Part shown: positions 1 through 7,498 of the stretch, piece after piece
Numbering within the stretch: the stretch's first letter is position 1
How the letters are laid out: every line of letters starts with the position of its first letter
Assembly (NCBI GenBank): GCA_902766305.1
Contig: CACXDE010000395.1
Span: 1-10,048, forward strand
DNA: 10,048 nucleotides
DNA from: an uncultured Ruminococcus sp.
Lineage (GTDB): Bacteria; Bacillota; Clostridia; Oscillospirales; Acutalibacteraceae
Direction: 5' to 3'
Made by a program: the position numbers and the translations under genes
The notes under the pieces: model-generated
What the model was told of the DNA's origin: nothing
The model's input: only the letters and a program-made list of their open reading frames with translations
Database searches by the model: none

Positions 1-11
1 AGTTGTGCAAG

Positions 12-46
12 ACTGGTGTGAGTCCAGCGTCATGCTGGCACGCTGG
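12..46. other. Edge hairpin of unknown role
   Basis: The arms CCAGCGT (24-30) and ACGCTGG (40-46) form a perfect 7-bp inverted repeat with a 9-base loop. CTGG at 13-16 can instead pair with CCAG at 24-27, so the two helices compete. No T-run follows on the plus strand. One forward frame is open from base 2 to a stop at 62-64 and could be the last 20 codons of an upstream gene, but that peptide is not recognised. The window edge prevents a decision between coding tail and structured RNA. Confidence 0.25.
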
Positions 47-69
47 AAAAATAATTTGATATAAGGGTA

Positions 70-98
70 TTGAAAAATCATGGCGGGGATATTATAAT
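70..98 (+). promoter_or_regulatory. Sigma-A-type promoter for the DUF1858 gene
   Basis: TTGAAA (70-75) and a perfect TATAAT (93-98) are 17 bases apart, the ideal spacing. Transcription would start near 105, giving a leader of about 40 bases before the ATG at 147. It may also feed the trmK group by readthrough of the hairpin at 366-392. Confidence 0.8.
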
Positions 99-146
99 AT
101 AAGTACGGCTGTTAAGCTGATAAAAAAACGTAAAGGAATGGTAATA

Positions 147-353
147 ATGGTACAGATAACTAAAGATACTATTGTAGGAGATATTCTTGATATTGACGCT
201 TCAACTGCACCTCTCTTTATGGAGATAGGTATGCACTGCCTTGGCTGTCCGGCTTCAAGAGGAGAGACAATCGAGCAGGCTTGTATGGTACACGGCGTAA
301 ATGCAGATGAGCTTGTTGCAAAGCTTAATTCTCATATCGCAGCAAATCAGTAA
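147..353 (+). CDS. DUF1858 / hybrid-cluster-protein-associated redox disulfide domain protein
   Basis: This 68-residue protein is a single DUF1858 domain, the family also known as the hybrid cluster protein-associated redox disulfide domain and related to the N-terminal domain of ScdA. The signature is the segment GMHCLGCPAS, with a CxxC pair at Cys31 and Cys34 and a third cysteine at 46. The family is thought to be a small cytosolic thiol or redox protein linked to nitrosative stress or Fe-S repair; its exact reaction is not established. The start at 147 was preferred over the in-frame ATG at 138 because AAAGGA (132-137) sits 9 bases before 147 but touches 138, and homologues start with the equivalent of MVQITKD. 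No hybrid cluster protein gene is in the window. Length matches the family and the gene looks intact. Confidence 0.9.
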   Translation: MVQITKDTIVGDILDIDASTAPLFMEIGMHCLGCPASRGETIEQACMVHGVNADELVAKLNSHIAANQ

Positions 354-365
354 TTTTTCTCAAAG

Positions 366-400
366 AGCCGCAGAGATATCAGCTCTGCGGCTATATTTCT
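366..400 (+). terminator. Hairpin after the DUF1858 gene, probable weak terminator
   Basis: AGCCGCAGAG (366-375) and CTCTGCGGCT (383-392) form a perfect 10-bp stem with a 7-base loop. The following ATATTTCT is only a partial U-tract, so termination may be incomplete and let the trmK group be read from the upstream promoter. No other promoter is evident before trmK. Confidence 0.65.
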
Positions 401-415
401 GCGGAGGTGGTATGT

Positions 416-1123
416 TTGAAGCTTGACGAAAGGCTTGCGCTTTGCGCTTTATTTGTCAGAAGAGGTAAGAAAACTGTTGATGTGGGGACAGATCACGCAT
501 ATCTTCCTATCTGGCTTGTAAAGCAGGGGATAACTGACAGCTCAATTGCATCTGATGTGAGGGTAGGACCTCTTGAAAACGCTGAAAAAAATATAGCTGA
601 AAACGGACTTTCAGACAGGATACATACTATATTGTCGGATGGGCTTGAAAAAATTTCACCTGATGATGCAGATGATATTGTAATTGCAGGTATGGGCGCA
701 GAGCTGATGATAAAAATAATAGAGTCTGCGCCGTGGCTGAAAAACAATGAAAAGCGCCTTATACTACAGCCTATGACAAGGGCGGAGGAACTCAGAGAAT
801 ATTTGTGTACAGCAGGATTTTGTATTATGGAAGAAAAAGCCTGCATTTCCTGCAAAAAAAGTTACAGTGTTATGCTTTGCTGTTATGATGGAATAATAAG
901 AGAATGTACCGATATTTACAGATATGCCGGAGATCTTTCAAATGATAAAAGCAGTGAGGCCTTGAGATACATATATGTTGTAAATGAGAAGTTGAAGAAA
1001 AAGATAAAGGGATATGAAAAGGGAACAGAAGAATATGAAAAAACAGCGGCACTGATAGACCGGTTCGGTGAAATAATATTGAAGGGCGGAGAAAAAGATG
1101 ATAACAGCAAGGGAGATATATGA
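416..1123 (+). CDS. trmK: tRNA (adenine(22)-N(1))-methyltransferase TrmK
   Basis: TrmK uses S-adenosylmethionine to methylate N1 of adenine 22 in the D-loop of tRNA, in the cytosol. The 235-residue protein has the class I methyltransferase motif I as VDVGTDHAYLP (21-31), the family motif IAGMGAE (90-96), LILQPMT (115-121) and a lysine/glutamate-rich helical C-terminus (about 180-225) expected to form the family's coiled coil. The glycine often found after AGMG is alanine here. I chose the TTG at 416 because GGAGG (403-407) lies 8 bases upstream and the protein then begins MKLDERL as in relatives; a GTG at 407 would overlap that ribosome site, and the ATG at 412 is in another frame that stops at once. 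The 3' end overlaps the Nif3-family gene by 26 bases, a very common pairing in Firmicutes that suggests translational coupling. Confidence 0.93.
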   Translation: MKLDERLALCALFVRRGKKTVDVGTDHAYLPIWLVKQGITDSSIASDVRVGPLENAEKNIAENGLSDRIHTILSDGLEKISPDDADDIVIAGMGAELMIKIIESAPWLKNNEKRLILQPMTRAEELREYLCTAGFCIMEEKACISCKKSYSVMLCCYDGIIRECTDIYRYAGDLSNDKSSEALRYIYVVNEKLKKKIKGYEKGTEEYEKTAALIDRFGEIILKGGEKDDNSKGDI

Positions 1124-1871
1124 TTATATAAACAGCTTTGCGCCTTTTGACAGTGCAATGTCTTTTGACAATGTAGGACTGCTGATAGGTTCGCCGGATA
1201 CATCTTCGGAAAAAGTAATGCTCGCTCTTGATGTTACCTCCGAAGTAATTGATGAAGCGGCAAAGAAAAATGCTTATATAATACTTACTCATCATCCGGT
1301 AATTTTCAATCCGCTGAAAAAGCTGACATCGGACAGTCTTCAATATAAGCTTGCAAAAAATGATATAACAGTTATTTCTGCACATACCAATCTTGATATC
1401 TGTGTCGGGGGAGTAAATGACACATTGGCTGAAACGATCGGTCTTGTGCTTAGCGAACATACAAATGAAGACTGCTTTGTGACTGCTGAACTGCCTGAAA
1501 GTCTGGAAAGTCAGGAGCTTGCATACAGGATATGCAAGAGACTTGACTGTAAAGGTGTCAGGTTTACAGGCAGGACCGGGATAATAAAGCGAGTAACAGT
1601 TGCCTGCGGTGCCGGCGGAGGAAGTATTTTTGCCGCAGAAAAGGCAGGGGCTGATGCTTTTGTTACAGGTGAGATAAAGCACCATGAGCTTATCTTTGCA
1701 AAAGAGAAAAATATAGCAGTATTTGATATTGGTCATTTCCGGAGTGAGGATGTGATAATAGATAAGCTTGCAAAAATGCTTTCGGACAAATTTCCGGAAG
1801 CTGTATTTGAAAAAGCTGAAAACGATAAGGAATACACGGAATATTACGTCCATGACATGACAGGAAAATGA
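1098..1871 (+). CDS. Nif3-like dinuclear metal center protein (DUF34, YqfO type, short form)
   Basis: This 257-residue protein belongs to the Nif3/DUF34 family, often labelled GTP cyclohydrolase I type 2 homologue; the physiological reaction is unsettled. Members form toroidal hexamers with a two-metal site. Expected metal ligands are visible: the His pair in LTHHPVIF (65-66), Asp100 in AHTNLD, and His213 and Glu217 in DIGHFRSE. FDNVGLLIG (23-31) and GEIKHHE (191-197) are further family signatures. The length fits the short form without the PII/CutA-like insert found in B. subtilis YqfO. GGCGGAG just upstream of 1098, inside the trmK coding sequence, serves as the ribosome site. Its conserved position after trmK is established; a functional link to tRNA modification is only inferred. 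Confidence 0.92.
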   Translation: MITAREIYDYINSFAPFDSAMSFDNVGLLIGSPDTSSEKVMLALDVTSEVIDEAAKKNAYIILTHHPVIFNPLKKLTSDSLQYKLAKNDITVISAHTNLDICVGGVNDTLAETIGLVLSEHTNEDCFVTAELPESLESQELAYRICKRLDCKGVRFTGRTGIIKRVTVACGAGGGSIFAAEKAGADAFVTGEIKHHELIFAKEKNIAVFDIGHFRSEDVIIDKLAKMLSDKFPEAVFEKAENDKEYTEYYVHDMTGK

Positions 1872-1890
1872 AAAGGAGAGGGAGAGGGAC

Positions 1891-3651
1891 ATGGCACTTG
1901 ACGGAGTATTTTTAAAACATATAAAAAATGAACTTGAACAGCGGCTTATTGACAGCAAGGTGGATAAAATATATATGCCCACACGTGACAGCTTTGTTCT
2001 CTCAATGCGTTCAAGAGAGGGTACTGACCTGCTTCTGATTTCTGCAAGAGCAAACAGTCCGAGGATTAATCTTACCAATATCAAGCCTGAAAATCCTAAG
2101 GTTCCACCCATGCTGTGTATGCTTATGAGAAAAAGGCTTACGGGCGCAAGACTCAGAAGCGTAGATCAGCCCGGGCTTGAACGTCTGCTTATGCTGAATT
2201 TTGAGGGCAGAAATGAGCTTGGAGATACGGTAATGCTGACTCTGAGCGTTGAAATAATGGGACAGTACAGCAATATTGTTTTTATTGACGAAAATAATGT
2301 GATAATAGACGCTGTGAAAAGGGTAGACGCTTCTATGTCTTCACGCCGGCTTGTACTGCCGGGTATGAAGTATGAGCTTCCGCCTCAGCAGTCAAAGCTG
2401 AGTATGCTTGAATATGAAGCGGAGGATATCATAAAGGCGGTCGAAAAAATTCCGGGCAGCAAACGTCTTGATAAAGCTCTGCTTTCGGTGATTCAGGGAG
2501 TATCACCTATAATATGCCGGGAGCTTGAATATCTGACCGGAAGGGGAGCGGACGTTTATTCCGATTCACTGGATGAAGAAAGGCGCACAAGACTGTCTTA
2601 TTTTTTGAAAAGAGATATTGCTTTGGTAAGGGATATGAAGGGCGAGCCGTTTATTATAACTGATAACACAGGAAAGCCCGTTGATTTTACCTATGAATAT
2701 ATACAGCAGTACGGCAGCGGCAGAGCTAAAAAAGAAGCAGATACATTCAGTGCGCTGCTTGACTTGTACTATTCGAAAAAGGACAATGCCGAAACGATAC
2801 GTTCCAAGGCTGAGGATCTTACAAAGCTTATGAACAACTGCGCTTCAAGACTGATAAAGAAGATATACATTCAGACGGATGAGCTAAAAAACTGTGCCGA
2901 CAGAGAACAGCTGCGTATATGCGGCGACCTTATTCAGGCTAACCTTTACCGTATAAAAAAGGGTGCGGCAGAATTTGAAGCGGAAAATTTCTATGACGAA
3001 AATATGTCAATGATAAAGATAAAGCTTGATCCGGCTCTGAGTGCAGCAGCGAATGCGCAGAGGTACTATAAAAACTATCAGAAAGCCAAAACAGCAGAAC
3101 AGGTGCTTAAAGTACAGATAGAAAAAGCTGAGTCGGAGCTTGATTATGTTTCATCGGTGCTTGACGCAATAAGCCGCGCTGAGACTGTAAGAGAGCTTGG
3201 AGAGATACGGCAGGAGCTGACGGAACAGGGATATCTCAGATCATCCGGAAAAAAACAAAAGGCTGACAAGCCCCTTCCTCCAAAAGAATATATATCAAAC
3301 AGCGGTTTCAGGATACTTACGGGAAGAAATAATAAGCAGAACGACAGACTGACGCTTAAACAGGCGGATAAGAATGATATATGGTTTCATGCGAAGGATA
3401 TTCCCGGTTCTCACACTATTATTGTCACCGGCGGCAGAAAGCCTGATGATGATACAATGCTGATGGCAGCACGTATAGCAGCCTTTAACAGCAAGGCAGG
3501 ACAGGCGGGAAAGGTTCCTGTGGATCATACACTTGTCCGGTATGTGAGCAAGCCCCAGGGCGCAAAGCCCGGCATGGTAATATATATCAATCAGAAAACC
3601 ATGTATGTAGAGCCAGAAAATTATGATGAATGTGACAAACAGGGATTTTAA
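1891..3651 (+). CDS. rqcH: RqcH/NFACT family ribosome quality control protein
   Basis: RqcH binds obstructed 50S subunits carrying peptidyl-tRNA, recruits tRNA-Ala and directs C-terminal alanine tails that mark the stalled peptide for degradation. Older annotations call it fibronectin-binding protein FbpA. The 586-residue product shows the full layout: NFACT-N from residue 1 (MALDGVFLKH, EGRNELGD at 105-112), a helix-hairpin-helix part around 175-240, a long coiled-coil M region (about 280-440) and the NFACT-R/DUF814 domain (about 465-575) with GRNNKQND (478-485) and WFHAKDIPGSH (498-508). The pair matching Asp97-Arg98 of B. subtilis RqcH, needed for tRNA binding, is Glu97-Arg98 here, a conservative change. 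Two purine-rich ribosome sites lie at 1873-1888. It follows the Nif3-family gene by 19 bases and probably shares its transcript. Confidence 0.94.
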   Translation: MALDGVFLKHIKNELEQRLIDSKVDKIYMPTRDSFVLSMRSREGTDLLLISARANSPRINLTNIKPENPKVPPMLCMLMRKRLTGARLRSVDQPGLERLLMLNFEGRNELGDTVMLTLSVEIMGQYSNIVFIDENNVIIDAVKRVDASMSSRRLVLPGMKYELPPQQSKLSMLEYEAEDIIKAVEKIPGSKRLDKALLSVIQGVSPIICRELEYLTGRGADVYSDSLDEERRTRLSYFLKRDIALVRDMKGEPFIITDNTGKPVDFTYEYIQQYGSGRAKKEADTFSALLDLYYSKKDNAETIRSKAEDLTKLMNNCASRLIKKIYIQTDELKNCADREQLRICGDLIQANLYRIKKGAAEFEAENFYDENMSMIKIKLDPALSAAANAQRYYKNYQKAKTAEQVLKVQIEKAESELDYVSSVLDAISRAETVRELGEIRQELTEQGYLRSSGKKQKADKPLPPKEYISNSGFRILTGRNNKQNDRLTLKQADKNDIWFHAKDIPGSHTIIVTGGRKPDDDTMLMAARIAAFNSKAGQAGKVPVDHTLVRYVSKPQGAKPGMVIYINQKTMYVEPENYDECDKQGF

Positions 3652-3692
3652 GTTAAAGAAATACCAAAAATATACCTGATTCTTAATGTTAT

Positions 3693-3720
3693 TTGTGTTA
3701 ATAATAGAAAAAAATATAAT
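3693..3720 (+). promoter_or_regulatory. Probable promoter for the phosphate transporter gene
   Basis: TTGTGT (3693-3698) and a perfect TATAAT (3715-3720) are 16 bases apart. A short inverted repeat, AATTCT (3718-3723) and AGAATT (3729-3734), overlaps the end of the -10 box and the expected start site, where an operator could lie; it is AT-rich and may be chance. The 164-base gap 3652-3815 shows no convincing terminator for rqcH. Confidence 0.5.
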
Positions 3721-3815
3721 TCTTTTATAGAATTTTAATTGTCGGAATATGTAATATTATTGAGTAAGACGGATTAGAGAAAAAATAAAGAATTAAGAAT
3801 TTGGAGGACTAGCTT

Positions 3816-5447
3816 ATGATCATGCAGATCATACTCGCACTTGGGGGACTCGGTCTCTTTCTTTACGGAATGAGACTTATGGGAGAAGGACTTGAACTTG
3901 CAGCAGGTAATAACCTCAGAACTCTGCTGGAAAAGCTTACAACAAACCGTTTTTTGGGAGCGCTTGTGGGCGTTGTGGTAACAGCTATTATACAAAGCTC
4001 AACCGCTGTGTCGGTAATGTGTATAGGCTTTGTCAATGCTGCGATAATGAATATCAGTCAGGCAATGGGCGTTATAATGGGTGCGACAATTGGTACGACC
4101 GTTACAAGCGTTCTTTTGTCGATACAGATATCGGATTATGCGCCTATAGCAATATTTATCGGTGCTATTATGGTAATGATATGCAAAAAAAATAACCAGA
4201 AATATATTGGTCAGATCATAGCCGGATTCGGAATACTTTTTTACGGCATGACTACAATGAGTGCTAATCTTAAGCCTATAGCACAGTCTGAATTTTTCAG
4301 CTCAGTTATTACATCAGTGAGTAATCCTTTAGTGGGTGTGGTTTTCGGTGTTATATTCGCGGCTATACTTCAAAGCTCATCCGCAGCCGTCGGTGTTCTT
4401 CAGGCTCTTGGCGCAGCAGGTGCGCTTCTGCTTCCGGATGCAGTATATATGGTTTATGGTATCCATATAGGCGCTTGTGTAACAGCTGTTATATCAACTA
4501 TAGGTGCATCAAAGGCAGCAAGAAGAACTGCTGTATCATACGTATTATTTACTGTAACAGGTACATTCCTGTTTGCGCTTATCTCTGCATTGACTCCCTT
4601 CAACGGATTTATACAGTCTATAACGGATAATATACCGTTCCAGATTTCGCTTGTTCATATTATTTCAAGTATTATTTCTACGATTGTTGTTTTACCGGGG
4701 GTTGACCTGATAATCAAGCTTTCAAGCATTATTGTTCCCGGTGAAGAGGATGCAGAGGCAGAAGCCTGCCACCTCAAGTATGTTGACCAGCGTCTTCTTA
4801 AAACGCCTCCTTTTGCAGTTTCTCAGGTAACAAAGGAAATTGACAGAATGGGAGATCTTGCGAGAAAGAATTTCTCAAGAGCAATGAAGGCTTTTATGGA
4901 AAAAGATCCCGCAATGATAAAAGAAGTCGAGGAAACCGAAGAAGTCATAGATTATCTGAATATGGCAATTACAGATTTCCTTGTAAAGCTTAACGGTCTG
5001 AACCTTGAAGACAGCGACAGATTGAAGATAGGCTCGTACTATCATGTTGTCAGCGATATGGAGCGTATAGGCGACCATGCGGAAAATATCTGTGAGCTTG
5101 CGACAATGCTGATAAACAAGGAAGAATCCTTCAGTGAAGATGCAGCTGCTGAGTTAGAAAAAATGAACAGTCTTGTAACCGAGATAATAGATGATTCACT
5201 GAAAATGTTTGAATCCAGCCGCTATGACCAGAGATTGATTGATCTTGTCAGCAAGATCGAAGAGGAGATAGATGAAAAGACGGATATGTATAAGGACAGA
5301 CATATCCAGAGACTTAGTGAGGGTGTATGCAATGCTACAGTAGGAACATTGTTCATGGAGCTTCTTACTAATCTTGAAAGAATTGCTGACCACAGTACTA
5401 ATATTGCTTTTTCAATGTATCCTAAGCAGATAGAAGCAGTTTTATAA
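3816..5447 (+). CDS. Na+/phosphate cotransporter with C-terminal PhoU-like domain (NptA/PNaS family)
   Basis: This is an integral membrane protein predicted to move inorganic phosphate with sodium. The 543-residue product has two inverted Na/Pi cotransporter repeats, each with the signature QSS: QSSTAVSVM (60-68) with GATIGTTVT, and QSSSAAVGV (186-194) with GIHIGACVT. Hydrophobic segments fill residues 1-305. From about 325 to 535 lies a PhoU-like helical domain with two repeats, marked by ERIGDHAENI (416-425) and ERIADHSTNI (521-530). This fusion is standard for the bacterial family, and the PhoU part is thought to regulate phosphate flux or signalling. GGAGG (3803-3807) is 8 bases before the ATG at 3816; the ATG at 3822 is a less favoured option. 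No pst or phoB/R genes are in the window, and no clear Pho box was found. Confidence 0.93.
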   Translation: MIMQIILALGGLGLFLYGMRLMGEGLELAAGNNLRTLLEKLTTNRFLGALVGVVVTAIIQSSTAVSVMCIGFVNAAIMNISQAMGVIMGATIGTTVTSVLLSIQISDYAPIAIFIGAIMVMICKKNNQKYIGQIIAGFGILFYGMTTMSANLKPIAQSEFFSSVITSVSNPLVGVVFGVIFAAILQSSSAAVGVLQALGAAGALLLPDAVYMVYGIHIGACVTAVISTIGASKAARRTAVSYVLFTVTGTFLFALISALTPFNGFIQSITDNIPFQISLVHIISSIISTIVVLPGVDLIIKLSSIIVPGEEDAEAEACHLKYVDQRLLKTPPFAVSQVTKEIDRMGDLARKNFSRAMKAFMEKDPAMIKEVEETEEVIDYLNMAITDFLVKLNGLNLEDSDRLKIGSYYHVVSDMERIGDHAENICELATMLINKEESFSEDAAAELEKMNSLVTEIIDDSLKMFESSRYDQRLIDLVSKIEEEIDEKTDMYKDRHIQRLSEGVCNATVGTLFMELLTNLERIADHSTNIAFSMYPKQIEAVL

Positions 5448-5463
5448 AAATTAACGGGGTGTT

Positions 5464-7368
5464 ATGATGAGATCAGTCATGCTGAAAATGCTGTCTGTAT
5501 TGTCGGCGGTTACAGTGGTGATTTCTGCGTTTTTTGTGAGCGGAGATGTATTTGCAAGGGAAGTAGCCGATAAGGGCGATTTTAAATATGTTATATCAGC
5601 TGACGGAAAAACAGCGGAGATTGTAAGCTATGTGGGACAGAGCTTGTATGTTTCTATTCCGGCTGAGATTGAAAAGTGCAGGGTAACATCTATAGGTGCT
5701 GCGGCTTTTAAAAACAATTCGACAATAAAGGAGCTTGACATAACCGATTCTATCACAGAAGTTGATACTGCGGCATTTTCAGGCTGTACGGCACTTAAAA
5801 AGGTTCATATATCGGGAAGTGTAGGGAAAATAGGCAGGTCGGCATTTTCAGGCTGTACAGCTCTTAAAGAGCTGAGTCTGGATGACGGAATTGAAAAGAT
5901 TGAAAGATATGCTTTTTCAGAGTGTACATCTCTGACAAGTGTCGTTCTTCCCAACAGCGTTGATTATGTCGGTGATTACGCTTTTATAAACTGTACAGAT
6001 CTGTCTAAGCCGCAGATGCCGAAAACAATGAGGTATTTTGGCGGCTATGTGTTTGAAAATACAAAATGGATGCAGTCACAGAAGAGCGACTTTGTAACTG
6101 TAGGCGATGGCATACTTGTGAAATATATCGGAAAGTCAGATATAAAGAGCATACCTAAAAGCATTAAAATAATCGGAAGCTATGCTTTTGCTGGCAATAA
6201 TAATATCAAGAGAGTAATGCTTCCGAGCAGTGTAAGCGTCATACAGAACTCCTCATTTGAGGGCTGTCAGAATCTGGAGGATATTTATCTTCCTGAATCA
6301 ATCGAGCGTATAGGGGAGAGAGCCTTCTTTAATTGTAAGACACTGAAAAAGATAGAGCTTACAGACAGGATGACTCTAATAGACAGCTACAGCTTTGCCG
6401 GAGCTGGTCTGACTGAGATAGCGATCCCCAAAAATGTTTCTGTTATAAATGAAGGCGCATTTGACGGATGTAAGCAGCTTAAGGATGTGAAGGTCGGCAG
6501 CGGTCTGAAAAAGATATCATCGTTTGCGTTTCGTGACTGTATATCGCTTAAACATATTGTATTTCCGGCAAATGTTCAGGAAATAGAAAAGGATGCTTTC
6601 TTAGGGTGTGAAAAGCTGCTCAGAGCAGAGTTTAACGGAGATACCAAGCTGAATGATTCAGCTTTTGACGAATGTCCTAATATGAAGGCGGCTGTGTTCT
6701 ATCATAATCCTAAAATGATAGAGGATAATGCTTTCAATCAGATACCGGAGCTTGTTATATACAGCGACAATAATATGTATCTTGATGAATATGCTAAGAA
6801 GAATAATAAACTCAGCGAAAATATCAAAAATCTTCCGCAGTATAATGAGTATATTCCAAATGACGGCGAAAAAAAAGATGATAAGGGCTTTTCGCTTGGC
6901 TATACGCTCATTACAATACTGATAATAATAATAGATATAGGTGTTATAGGTCTTTTTGCATTCTATATTCTTATCGCCGACAGAAAGCGCGGTGTGACAT
7001 CTGTGAATACTGAACGCAGACGCAGAGATGCCTCACGAGGGCGTTATTCTGATGATTCAGAGGAAGAAAATAACAGACAGCGCACCTCACGGAAACATCC
7101 GGCGAGAGTTTCTTCGTCTGATAAGGTAACTTATGTTTCAGTGCCGGACAGAAGCAGGACTAAAAAACCTCATCGTCCAGCACATGCCGCTGAGGGTGTT
7201 CATTCGGCTAAGCGTACCAAAAATCAGAGCCAGCCGCTGGATGCGCCCATCCCGCAAAGAAGACCTTCACAGAAAAACAGACCGGCTTCAAGAAGACCGT
7301 CTGAAAACAGAAGGATAAGAACCGTTTCAGACGATACAAGAGAGTTTGATAAGCCCGGGAAAAAATAG
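5464..7368 (+). CDS. BspA-type leucine-rich-repeat surface protein with one membrane anchor and a basic tail
   Basis: The 634-residue protein starts with a signal peptide (hydrophobic core about 8-25, likely cleavage after VFA, residue 31). Residues 75-430 hold BspA-like LRR_5 units of consensus AFxGCxxLKxVxLP. The key phenylalanines fall at 82, 105, 128, 151, 174, 197, 242, 265, 288, 311, 333, 356, 379, 401 and 424, a strict 22-23-residue period. It is broken once at 198-241 by a linker containing FVTVGDGILVKY, a variant common in clostridial BspA proteins. A transmembrane helix (about 480-504) is followed by RKRG and a 128-residue Arg/Lys/Ser/Pro-rich, probably disordered tail, predicted cytoplasmic by the positive-inside rule. 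Such proteins often bind host or polymer surfaces, but no ligand can be named. GGGGTG (5456-5461) is a weak ribosome site. It lies 16 bases after the phosphate transporter, so cotranscription is likely. Confidence 0.85.
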   Translation: MMRSVMLKMLSVLSAVTVVISAFFVSGDVFAREVADKGDFKYVISADGKTAEIVSYVGQSLYVSIPAEIEKCRVTSIGAAAFKNNSTIKELDITDSITEVDTAAFSGCTALKKVHISGSVGKIGRSAFSGCTALKELSLDDGIEKIERYAFSECTSLTSVVLPNSVDYVGDYAFINCTDLSKPQMPKTMRYFGGYVFENTKWMQSQKSDFVTVGDGILVKYIGKSDIKSIPKSIKIIGSYAFAGNNNIKRVMLPSSVSVIQNSSFEGCQNLEDIYLPESIERIGERAFFNCKTLKKIELTDRMTLIDSYSFAGAGLTEIAIPKNVSVINEGAFDGCKQLKDVKVGSGLKKISSFAFRDCISLKHIVFPANVQEIEKDAFLGCEKLLRAEFNGDTKLNDSAFDECPNMKAAVFYHNPKMIEDNAFNQIPELVIYSDNNMYLDEYAKKNNKLSENIKNLPQYNEYIPNDGEKKDDKGFSLGYTLITILIIIIDIGVIGLFAFYILIADRKRGVTSVNTERRRRDASRGRYSDDSEEENNRQRTSRKHPARVSSSDKVTYVSVPDRSRTKKPHRPAHAAEGVHSAKRTKNQSQPLDAPIPQRRPSQKNRPASRRPSENRRIRTVSDDTREFDKPGKK

Positions 7369-7436
7369 TATAAAAAGCTTGTATTGGCTGATAATAAGTA
7401 CAGAGCATATTTGTATTAATATGATGCTGAGTATTG

Positions 7437-7484
7437 CCGCCTGTAAGTATGTTCTGTTGAGAGCTGCTTACAGGCGGTCTTTTA
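7437..7484 (+). terminator. Strong intrinsic terminator or attenuator before the ABC ATPase gene
   Basis: CCGCCTGTAAG (7437-7447) and CTTACAGGCGG (7467-7477) form a perfect 11-bp stem with a 19-base loop, followed by TCTTTTA. It ends the leucine-rich protein transcript, whose stop codon is 69 bases upstream. The next gene begins right after the T-run, so the same structure could control its expression. No convincing promoter was found at 7369-7436. Confidence 0.8.
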
Positions 7485-7498
7485 TGGGGGAAAGTCAG

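Noticed and set aside
8..50. Resemblance to a cobalamin riboswitch core (GGTGTGAGTCC)
   Set aside because: The expected CCGCCACTG-like segment is only loosely matched, no B12 box follows within the next 100 bases, and a promoter lies downstream at 70-98. The same short motif also occurs in other RNAs and by chance.
407..415. GTG at 407 as the trmK start
   Set aside because: It overlaps the GGAGG ribosome site at 403-407; the TTG at 416 is correctly spaced and matches the family's N-terminus.
870..2111. Long open frame on the minus strand across trmK, the Nif3 gene and rqcH
   Set aside because: The plus-strand frames encode unmistakable conserved families, and the antisense product is a low-complexity mix rich in Ser, Phe, Tyr and Cys with no recognisable domain.
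3683..3703. TTAAT/TGTTA-like repeats upstream of the phosphate transporter as a Pho box
   Set aside because: The repeats are 9 or 15 bases apart rather than the 11-base period of PhoP/PhoB sites, and the region is AT-rich enough for such words by chance.
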